Below are positions 1 through 5,095 of a stretch of DNA of 5,670 nt, piece by piece. Position 1 is the stretch's first letter; every line of letters starts with the position of its first letter. Made by a program: the position numbers and the translations under genes. The stretch comes from Chloroflexota bacterium (GTDB lineage Bacteria > Chloroflexota > Anaerolineae > Promineifilales > Promineifilaceae). The notes beneath the pieces were generated by a model that was not told the DNA's origin, made no database searches, and saw only the letters and a program-made list of their open reading frames with translations. Location: assembly GCA_024223125.1 (NCBI GenBank), contig JAAEOP010001159.1:1-5670 (forward strand), written 5' to 3'.

Positions 1-266
1 CGATCCCACTGGTCAATCATGGGGCTGTTGAGCATACTGACAGGGGTAGCCTCGGCCATCGCTTTGATATCGGCTCCGGCGGCAAAAGCACGTTCGTTGC
101 CAGTGATGACGATGCAGCCAATCTCATCGTCAGCGTCAAACACTTCTACGGCCGACATAAGTTCCCGCATCACACTGATATTGAGGGCGTTGAGCGCTTT
201 GGGGCGGTTAATTTGGGCCAGACCGACACGGCCGTGAACGCTGGTAAGAATATACTCGTAAGACAT
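1..266 (-). CDS. Enoyl-CoA hydratase/isomerase (crotonase family), N-terminal part
   Basis: Crotonase-fold enzyme, cytoplasmic; family members typically hydrate trans-2-enoyl-CoA in fatty-acid or amino-acid degradation. Only the first 88 residues are inside the window; the gene continues past the left edge, so the fragment reflects the window boundary and not a broken gene. Translation of the minus strand begins MSYEYILTSVHGRVGLAQIN, followed by RPKALNALN near residues 21-29, the usual N-terminal CoA-binding strand and helix. CIVITGNERAFAAGADIKAM at residues 51-70 is the hallmark of the family; AGADIK carries the first oxyanion-hole position. The two catalytic glutamates of true hydratases lie further on and cannot be seen, so an isomerase or another crotonase activity is not excluded. 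The ATG at 264-266 is supported by a purine-rich ribosome binding site just upstream. The gene lies downstream of the 345-1211 gene on the same strand, 78 bases away, with a hairpin between them. Confidence 0.93.
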   Translation of the reverse strand, partial: MSYEYILTSVHGRVGLAQINRPKALNALNISVMRELMSAVEVFDADDEIGCIVITGNERAFAAGADIKAMAEATPVSMLNSPMIDQWD

Positions 267-271
267 TTTTT

Positions 272-277
272 CTCCTT
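272..277 (-). promoter_or_regulatory. Ribosome binding site of the enoyl-CoA hydratase gene
   Basis: On the minus strand AAGGAG lies five bases before the ATG at 266, inside GAAAAGGAGAAAAA. It is a strong Shine-Dalgarno match and fixes the start of this gene. The two minus-strand genes upstream have no comparable site. Confidence 0.75.
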
Positions 278-289
278 TTCAGAAAGGGG

Positions 290-341
290 GATTGGAGATT
301 AGAGATTGGAGATTGACAGTTTAATCTCTAATCTTCCAATC
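290..341. repeat. Imperfect inverted repeat (GATTGGAGATTAGAGATT family)
   Basis: The left arm at 290-307 reads GATTGGAGATTAGAGATT. The right arm at 323-341 is its reverse complement except for one extra base. The loop is 15 bases and repeats GGAGATTGA. The element lies just 3' of the 345-1211 gene and before the enoyl-CoA hydratase gene, both on the minus strand, so a transcript would form a long A/U-rich hairpin here. No clear T-tract follows, so calling it a terminator would be a guess. The 13-base word TAATCTTCCAATC of the right arm (329-341) occurs again at 2240-2252 in another spacer, which suggests a dispersed intergenic repeat. Confidence 0.7.
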
Positions 342-344
342 TCT

Positions 345-1211
345 TTAATTAAAAATATCAGCCAGAACAGCCAATTCGCCATCTAAATAACGACGCAGTT
401 GATTGACGACTTGGGGTAAATCAGGCAAGGCGTGTTCCTTTTTTGCTCGCAGCAGATACGCTTGCCCTTCAAATTCATCAAAGGCATCTTCCAGACAAAG
501 GGTAACAACGGCATGACGATAAAGGCTGCGTTGGGTTTTATCTAAAGGGGCCAGTTGATCGGCCAACAGCCGGGTTGCCAATTTCTGGCAGACAGTGGCC
601 ACAACCCAGGGCGGGTCTTCATCATAGGGCCAGGGTGGGGATTCGCCGACAGCTTTTGGAGGGGGTAGAAGCAGGTAAAATGTGGCCTGTGACGTCGCCA
701 ACACCGGCCGCAGAGCAGGGTAGACAAGATTGGGCATGAGGGCAATTTGACGCAGGTCTGGATTGCGGGTGAGCTTGCCCAGGAAGGCAGCCACTTTGCC
801 ATCTTGAAAGATTTGGACCAGGGCGTCTACGGCCGTTTGCCACACGGCCGAATGTTGCTGCCAGAACGTTTCATCAATTTCGGTGGCGTACTCAAAATCG
901 GCCAGGGAACGCGCCCAGCGTTCGATTTTAAGCAGATGGGGCAGTGGTTCGGTCGGTTCAAAAATAGGCCATTGGCAGCGCACGGCCGTGCTGAACAACT
1001 CCTCTAACGTCACCCCATTGAGCATCGCCTGATTGGCGCCAAGCACCGCTTGATGAAATCGGTAATCGTGTAAAAATTTGCGGGTTTGCTTGGCGTGAGG
1101 GTGTACAGCATGAGTAAGCTGTTTCTGTTCTTCACCAGACCATTCACTGACAGACAACACGGCCGTTACCAATCTAGCCCGGTCATCAATTTGCACATTT
1201 ATGTTTGACAT
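345..1211 (-). CDS. Hypothetical soluble protein, 288 residues
   Basis: I do not recognise this protein with confidence. From the start chosen here it has 288 residues, no signal peptide and no membrane segment, so it is probably cytoplasmic. Visible features are an N-terminal IDDRARLVTAVLSVSEWSG (residues 8-26), a histidine pair HPHAKQTRKFL (37-47), an aromatic-rich middle with several tryptophans, a proline-rich stretch around LLPPPKAVGE and SPPWPYDEDPPW (181-202), and an acidic LEDAFDEFEGQAYLL (240-254). There is no HExxH motif. The D-R-x-x-L opening followed by a His-containing helix is loosely like DUF4932-type proteins, but this is a weak resemblance from memory. A longer frame begins at 1256 and would add 15 residues. 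I prefer the ATG at 1211 because the extra stretch is encoded by a spacer repeat and has no ribosome binding site. The start lies 54 bases after the stop of the membrane-protein gene upstream, so the two may be co-transcribed. Confidence 0.8.
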   Translation of the reverse strand: MSNINVQIDDRARLVTAVLSVSEWSGEEQKQLTHAVHPHAKQTRKFLHDYRFHQAVLGANQAMLNGVTLEELFSTAVRCQWPIFEPTEPLPHLLKIERWARSLADFEYATEIDETFWQQHSAVWQTAVDALVQIFQDGKVAAFLGKLTRNPDLRQIALMPNLVYPALRPVLATSQATFYLLLPPPKAVGESPPWPYDEDPPWVVATVCQKLATRLLADQLAPLDKTQRSLYRHAVVTLCLEDAFDEFEGQAYLLRAKKEHALPDLPQVVNQLRRYLDGELAVLADIFN

Positions 1212-1226
1212 AACAGTTCTCAGAAT

Positions 1227-1264
1227 AATTGACAATTGATCATGAACCATTGCCAATTGACAAT
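1227..1264. repeat. Short direct repeat AATTGACAAT in the spacer
   Basis: AATTGACAAT occurs at 1227-1236 and again at 1255-1264, separated by 18 bases that also contain CAATTG and TGATCA palindromes. It fills most of the 54-base gap between the 345-1211 gene and the 1266-2030 gene. The repeat bears on gene calling: the alternative upstream start of the 345-1211 gene, at 1256, lies inside it. Confidence 0.6.
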
Positions 1265-1265
1265 G

Positions 1266-2030
1266 CTACAGTCGGTAATCGCTTTCTTCTTTTGGCCACA
1301 ACCGCCAGATGAATAAGAGCAGCAGCGCCGTTGATAGACCGTAAACCCATTGCAGTTGAGCAGCCGGCGTATCTGGGGGCAAGGGGCCGAGGGCTGTCCA
1401 GGCAGTAAAGCTTTGCATAGCCTGGATGAGCGCCATTCCCAATATACTGCCGGTGCGTAGACGAATGATACCGTAAAAGATGCCCCAGGCGGAATAGTAT
1501 ATTAGCGTTAAGAGACCGGCCGTGTACACATTTTGGAAGAGAAGTACGGCCGTAGCCCCAAACAAAACGCCGCTGACGGTAGCGGCCGTTAAAGGGCCAC
1601 GCCAATCAGCCAAAGAGCGAAAGAGTAAGCTAAACAGCCACAACTGAACGGCAAAAGCTTCAAACAGCAGCAGGTAGATGAAGATGCGGGCCGACTCGGC
1701 CGGTTCGGGGTTGATAGGGATGAAGATAGCCCGCAAGATGATGAACACCACCCAGCCCAATGTGGCAAAACCGATACCGGCAAATAACGGCCGTCCGCCG
1801 CGCAGCCCCATTCCCGGTAAGCCGTAAAAAGCCAACCCCACAAACCAGCTTGCCAGCCCCAACGCCCCCAATACCGGAGCCAAATTTGTGCCACCGTTAA
1901 ATCCGCCAGTGAGAATGCCAATGAAGACGGCCGCAGCCAAAGGCACAATAAAAGCCAGAACTGTTCGTGTCAGGGGAGGCAGGTTTGTGCGTACTTTCTG
2001 TTTATTACTGATCTGTTTTTTGTTTGCCAT
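1266..2030 (-). CDS. Multi-pass membrane protein, CPBP-like, catalytic residues absent
   Basis: Integral membrane protein of 254 residues with about seven or eight hydrophobic segments after a basic N-terminus rich in Lys, Gln and Asn. Numbering below counts from a GTG at 2048, six codons upstream. The layout resembles CPBP (CaaX protease / bacteriocin-processing, Abi) proteins: VQLWLFSLLFRSLADW (134-149) lies where the family has EExxFRGxLFxxL, SGVLFGATAV (159-168) where it has SxxxFxxxH, and GSILGMALIQAM (200-211) where it has GSILxxxxxHA. In each case the expected catalytic or metal-binding residue is missing: Glu-Glu is Val-Gln, Arg is Phe, and the two His are Ala and Gln. If the assignment is right, this is a non-proteolytic member. 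An ordinary membrane protein of unknown family is the alternative. I chose the ATG at 2030; neither start has a convincing Shine-Dalgarno sequence. It is the first gene of the minus-strand set and is divergent to the MFS gene. Confidence 0.72.
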   Translation of the reverse strand: MANKKQISNKQKVRTNLPPLTRTVLAFIVPLAAAVFIGILTGGFNGGTNLAPVLGALGLASWFVGLAFYGLPGMGLRGGRPLFAGIGFATLGWVVFIILRAIFIPINPEPAESARIFIYLLLFEAFAVQLWLFSLLFRSLADWRGPLTAATVSGVLFGATAVLLFQNVYTAGLLTLIYYSAWGIFYGIIRLRTGSILGMALIQAMQSFTAWTALGPLPPDTPAAQLQWVYGLSTALLLLFIWRLWPKEESDYRL

Positions 2031-2117
2031 AGGTTTGAATTTTATCACAGAATGAAGCTACAGTTTACCGCAGACTGTGTAAGGGTATACTTGGTGCAAC
2101 TTATTTTGTAACCATTC

Positions 2118-2183
2118 AGGTGCCTGGCACTTCATTACCAAGTCTACTGGAGTAGCACACTCGTTTATAAGTGCCGGGCACCT
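2118..2183. repeat. Inverted pair of self-palindromic 15-mers (AGGTGCCTGGCACTT type)
   Basis: AGGTGCCTGGCACTT at 2118-2132 and AAGTGCCGGGCACCT at 2169-2183 are reverse complements except at one position, where RNA would form a G-U pair. Each arm is also an odd palindrome by itself, GTGCC-N-GGCAC, so every arm can fold alone or with its partner. The 36-base interval contains another small hairpin, CTACT-GG-AGTAG (2144-2155). The element sits in the divergent spacer between the CPBP-like gene and the MFS gene. It could be a mobile intergenic repeat or a binding site for a dimeric regulator; the sequence alone does not decide. I saw no clear promoter for either flanking gene in this spacer. Confidence 0.75.
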
Positions 2184-2281
2184 TGGGGGAGTGAATGATT
2201 ACCTTATTTTATGGATATAACGGAGATTTGATAATTACTTAATCTTCCAATCACCCAATTACTCAATATCAAAACACCCTC

Positions 2282-3487
2282 ATGACACAATCCCCAACAA
2301 CCCAACCGCGTCTCATACATAAACTAATCTGGATTACCCTGGCCCGTTTGCTGATCAATATTGGGCTGCGGATGGTGTATCCGTTTGCGCCTGCTTTGGC
2401 TCGTGGTTTAGGCGTACCCATTGCCGATGTGTACCGCTTGATTACGCTGCGTAACCTGGCCGGTTTTTTTAGCCCTCTGTTTAGTCCGTTGTCGGAGCGT
2501 TACGGCCGTCAACCCACGATGATTGGGGCGATGGTTGTCTTTTCTCTAAGTTGCCTGCTGGTTGTTATCTGGCCCACTTATCTGACGCTGGGTGTGACTC
2601 TGGCGCTGATTGCCCTGACCAAAGTGATCTTTGATCCGGCCATGCAATCTTACGTAGCCGAAAATGTAGCTTATGAGCGGCGCGGCAAAGCCATTTCCTT
2701 TACAGAGCTTTCCTGGGCTGGCGCATTGCTGATTGGCGGCCCGGCCATTAGTCTGGCAATGGCCCGGCAGGGTTGGCAGGCGCCATTTTTCTGGTTGGGT
2801 CTGTTGGGGGTTGCGGCCGCTGTGGCTCTGTGGCGATTTGTGCCCCGCGTTAGCAAGCAGTCAGGGAATGGCGCTGTCAATCTGCGGCAAACGGCACAGG
2901 TGATCTGGCAGTATCGCGTCATTTGGGCGGCCATGATTTACATTGCGCTGGCGATGGGCGCCAATGAAACGCTGTTGATTGTATTTGGAGATTGGATGGA
3001 AAGTTCGTTTGGCCTGCCGCTGGTGGCTTTGGGTTTTTCGGCCGGGCTGATTGGCCTGGCGGAAGTGACTGGAGAACTAACGGCCGGTTGGTCGGTAGAT
3101 AAATTTGGCAAACGGCCGATTATAATCAGCGCCGGCATCTTAACAGCCCTGACCAGCCTCATTGTACCCCTGACAAGTCATAATTTGACGATGGCTCTGA
3201 TCGTTTACTTTGGCATGTTTCTCTTTTTTGAGATCACGGTTGTAGGCGGCGTTCCTTTGCTGACGGAAATTGTACCGGGAAATCGAGCGGTGGTTATGTC
3301 ATCCGTATTGGCCGCCAGCGCATTAGGCCGCACGCTTGGCTCCTGGTTGGGGCCACACCTGTTTATAACGTTTGGTTATGTGGGGAATGGTGTGGCAGCG
3401 GCCGTGATGATGGGTGCGGCCGTGTTTGTGTTAACCTTGTGGGTACAGGAAGGGGCTGCCACAGAGGGTACAGAGGAAAATCTCTGA
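2282..3487 (+). CDS. Major facilitator superfamily transporter
   Basis: A 401-residue inner-membrane secondary transporter; the length and about twelve hydrophobic segments fit the MFS. The first loop motif A is seen as SPLSERYGRQP (68-78), with Glu-Arg in place of the usual Asp-Arg, and its second-half copy is GWSVDKFGKRP (269-279). GGPAISLAMARQGWQAPFF (152-170) matches the TM5 to TM6 region of drug-efflux-type members, where a glycine-proline is followed by GW and a phenylalanine. Substrate cannot be read from sequence; a drug or metabolite exporter of the DHA1 kind is a reasonable guess. The start ATG has no Shine-Dalgarno sequence in CAATATCAAAACACCCTC, so translation may be leaderless or weak. 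The last nine residues, ATEGTEENL, are encoded by the left arm and loop of an inverted repeat, so the natural C-terminus was probably nearer residue 390. It stands alone between the divergent spacer and hutI. Confidence 0.93.
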   Translation: MTQSPTTQPRLIHKLIWITLARLLINIGLRMVYPFAPALARGLGVPIADVYRLITLRNLAGFFSPLFSPLSERYGRQPTMIGAMVVFSLSCLLVVIWPTYLTLGVTLALIALTKVIFDPAMQSYVAENVAYERRGKAISFTELSWAGALLIGGPAISLAMARQGWQAPFFWLGLLGVAAAVALWRFVPRVSKQSGNGAVNLRQTAQVIWQYRVIWAAMIYIALAMGANETLLIVFGDWMESSFGLPLVALGFSAGLIGLAEVTGELTAGWSVDKFGKRPIIISAGILTALTSLIVPLTSHNLTMALIVYFGMFLFFEITVVGGVPLLTEIVPGNRAVVMSSVLAASALGRTLGSWLGPHLFITFGYVGNGVAAAVMMGAAVFVLTLWVQEGAATEGTEENL

Positions 3488-3508
3488 GCGCTCTGTGCCC
3501 TCTGTGGC
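3458..3508. repeat. 18-base inverted repeat overlapping the 3' end of the MFS gene
   Basis: GCCACAGAGGGTACAGAG at 3458-3475 and CTCTGTGCCCTCTGTGGC at 3491-3508 are reverse complements apart from one position that would be a G-U pair in RNA. The loop is 15 bases and contains the MFS stop codon TGA (3485-3487). The stem would act as a strong 3' hairpin of the MFS message, but the following bases, TTAAAATAAG, are not a T-tract, so a classical intrinsic terminator is not shown. Each arm contains a tandem ACAGAG-like half repeat, as in dispersed intergenic elements. Confidence 0.8.
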
Positions 3509-3526
3509 TTAAAATAAGATTTCGTG

Positions 3527-3625
3527 GCAGATAAATCTGCGACTACATTTGCAAAACTAGCCTTCGCTGGTTAGGTTTTAGTCGGCGAAGGCCGACTTTG
3601 CAGGTGTTGCCGCGAATTCATTCGC
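3527..3625. repeat. Cluster of three different short palindromes
   Basis: Three compact hairpins follow each other in the spacer before hutI: GCAGAT-AA-ATCTGC (3527-3540), AGTCGGC-GAAG-GCCGACT (3580-3597) and GCGAAT-TC-ATTCGC (3612-3625). GCCTTCGC at 3560-3567 is complementary to GCGAAGGC at 3585-3592, so the middle hairpin has an alternative partner. Stems are perfect for 6, 7 and 6 base pairs. They have unrelated sequences but a similar design, like a mosaic of several dispersed palindromic units. No open reading frame is supported here. The region would be transcribed as leader of hutI if its promoter lies upstream. Confidence 0.7.
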
Positions 3626-3670
3626 TAAGTCGAGATAGAAAATTTCAAGTAACCTTTGACCACTACAGAA

Positions 3671-3677
3671 AAGGAAG
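3671..3677 (+). promoter_or_regulatory. Ribosome binding site of hutI
   Basis: AAGGAAG ends six bases before the ATG at 3684, in an A-rich context. It supports this ATG as the start of hutI. Confidence 0.65.
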
Positions 3678-3683
3678 AATAAT

Positions 3684-4952
3684 ATGAAAAAAACAGATTT
3701 ACTTATTATCAATGCCAGCCAGGTATGTGTGGTTCCTGGGGGTGATCGGCCGCAACGAGGTGCAGATTTAGGTGAATTAGGTTTGATTGTAGATGGGGCC
3801 GTGGCCGTGCAGGCGGGAAAGATCACGGCCGTAGGCCCCACATCCGACCTCCAATCCATCCACCACGCCACTCAAGTTATTGACGCCAACGGCCGTGCCG
3901 TCATCCCTGGTTTTGTAGACCCCCATACCCACATCCCTTGGGCCGGAGAACGAGCGGCCGAGTTTGAACAGCGTGTAGCCGGCGCAACCTACATGGAAAT
4001 CATGGCCGCCGGTGGCGGAATTATGTCAACCGTTCGTCACACCCGCCAGGCCAGTATAAATGACCTCACGGCCGACAACCTGCCCCGACTAGCGCGAATG
4101 CTGCGTTACGGCACAACCAGCGCCGAAACCAAAACCGGCTACGGCCTGGAAACAGAAACCGAACTGAAGCAGCTAGACGCCATTCTGACCCTGAATGCAG
4201 CTCAACCTATCGAATTGACCCCCACCTTTTTACCCGCCCATGCTGTGCCCGCAGAGTTCAACGGCCGTACCGATGAATACGTACAATTGGTTATTGAGGA
4301 GATGCTGCCCGCCGGCGCTGCCTGGGCCAAAGAACACAATCAACCCCTGTTTTGTGATGTGTTTTGCGAAAAAGGGGTGTTTGATGTGGCCCAGACGCGG
4401 CAGATTTTGCAGACGGCCGTCAACCTGGGCTACCGTCTTAAAGTTCATGCCGATGAATTTGTGGGGTTAGGGGGCACAAAACTAGCTGTAGAATTGGGAG
4501 CGGTGTCAGCCGACCACCTAGTTTACACGCCGGAAGCCGACATCGCCGCGTTGGGAGCGGGAGACACTATTGCGGTGGGTTTGCCGGGCACACCCTTCGG
4601 TTTGGCAGAGCGAGATTACACGCCGGCCAAAGCGATATTACAAGCCGGTGGCGCATTGGCTTTAGCCACCGACTGCAACCCCGGCACCTGCTGGTGTGAA
4701 TCGCAACAAATGGTGATGGCTTTGGCCTGCCGGTATATGGGCTTGACCCAGGCGCAAGCATTAACGACCGTCACTCTCAATGCCGCTCATGCTATCGGCC
4801 GTGGTCATGAAATTGGCAGCCTGGAAGCGGGTAAACAGGCGGACATACTTGTTTTAGACACGGCCGATTACCGCCAACTTGGCTACCGTTTTGGCACCAA
4901 CCTTGTTCACACCGTCATCAAAAAAGGGCAGATCGTGGCGACCAATCCATAA
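3684..4952 (+). CDS. hutI: Imidazolonepropionase (imidazolone-5-propionate hydrolase)
   Basis: Cytoplasmic metal-dependent amidohydrolase that opens imidazolone-5-propionate to N-formimino-L-glutamate, the third step of histidine degradation. The 422-residue length is normal. The metal site is complete: DPHTH gives His81 and His83, KVHADEF (253-259) gives His255, SADH gives His278, and LATD gives Asp330. Glu258 sits where the family has its catalytic acid, and His186 in LPAHAVP is the expected substrate-site histidine. The stretch EFEQRVAGATYMEIMAAGGG (93-112), followed by IMSTVRHTR, is typical of HutI and separates it from other amidohydrolases. One oddity is the loop DCNPGTCWCES (330-340), with three cysteines where most HutI proteins have few. 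hutH, hutU and formiminoglutamate genes are not in the window. The ATG has a good ribosome binding site. A perfect hairpin follows the stop codon. Confidence 0.96.
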   Translation: MKKTDLLIINASQVCVVPGGDRPQRGADLGELGLIVDGAVAVQAGKITAVGPTSDLQSIHHATQVIDANGRAVIPGFVDPHTHIPWAGERAAEFEQRVAGATYMEIMAAGGGIMSTVRHTRQASINDLTADNLPRLARMLRYGTTSAETKTGYGLETETELKQLDAILTLNAAQPIELTPTFLPAHAVPAEFNGRTDEYVQLVIEEMLPAGAAWAKEHNQPLFCDVFCEKGVFDVAQTRQILQTAVNLGYRLKVHADEFVGLGGTKLAVELGAVSADHLVYTPEADIAALGAGDTIAVGLPGTPFGLAERDYTPAKAILQAGGALALATDCNPGTCWCESQQMVMALACRYMGLTQAQALTTVTLNAAHAIGRGHEIGSLEAGKQADILVLDTADYRQLGYRFGTNLVHTVIKKGQIVATNP

Positions 4953-4965
4953 CTAACTACCTGAA

Positions 4966-5000
4966 AAGACCTGCGAGGTTTTTGAAACCTCGCAGGTCTT
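4966..5000. repeat. Perfect 16-base inverted repeat with 3-base loop after hutI
   Basis: AAGACCTGCGAGGTTT (4966-4981) pairs without mismatch with AAACCTCGCAGGTCTT (4985-5000) around a TTG loop. It begins 14 bases after the hutI stop codon. On the plus strand the stem is A-rich at its foot, preceded by GAAAA and followed by CTTCCCGG, so a T-tract is lacking in that direction. On the minus strand the stem would be followed by TTTTCAG, and so would look more like an intrinsic terminator. It may act as a hairpin terminator or mRNA stabiliser for hutI, or be a copy of a dispersed palindromic repeat. Confidence 0.8.
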
Positions 5001-5018
5001 CCCGGAAAATAGCTGCGT

Positions 5019-5047
5019 TTGGCGAATGGTTGAAGGCGTGTCATAAT
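5019..5047 (+). promoter_or_regulatory. Candidate sigma-70-type promoter of the binding-protein gene
   Basis: TTGGCG (5019-5024) and CATAAT (5042-5047) are separated by 17 bases and match the housekeeping -35 and -10 boxes at four and five of six positions. The start of transcription would fall near 5054, giving a leader of about 40 bases. Together with the hairpin at 4966-5000 it suggests the binding protein is transcribed separately from hutI. The match is by eye only. Confidence 0.45.
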
Positions 5048-5082
5048 TTCAACTGTTTTTAATGAGTTTTACACCAATTCAA

Positions 5083-5088
5083 AAGGAG
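5083..5088 (+). promoter_or_regulatory. Ribosome binding site of the binding-protein gene
   Basis: AAGGAG, in AAAAGGAGAT, ends seven bases before the ATG at 5096. It is the strongest plus-strand Shine-Dalgarno match in the window and fixes the start of the lipoprotein. Confidence 0.75.
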
Positions 5089-5095
5089 ATTTGAG

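Noticed and set aside
19..237. Plus-strand open frame of 72 codons opposite the enoyl-CoA hydratase
   Set aside because: It is the antisense shadow of a clearly recognisable crotonase gene, and it has no ribosome binding site or domain of its own.
1240..1605. Alternative minus-strand frames across the membrane-protein gene (also 1589-1948)
   Set aside because: These overlap the CPBP-like gene in another frame, with Trp/Cys-rich composition and no coherent domain.
2203..2221. Promoter of the MFS gene around TATAAC (2216-2221)
   Set aside because: A -10-like box is present but no -35-like box lies 16 to 18 bases upstream, so it is not listed as a feature.
2813..2820. GCGGCCGC octamer as a special site
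   Set aside because: It is one of many CGGCCG sites in the window and lies in frame within the MFS gene; nothing marks it out.
3527..3625. CRISPR-like array
   Set aside because: The palindromes differ in sequence and there are no equal-length direct repeats with unique spacers.
3578..3871. Minus-strand open frame spanning the hutI start and its spacer
   Set aside because: It reads through the palindrome cluster and antisense to hutI and shows no family feature.
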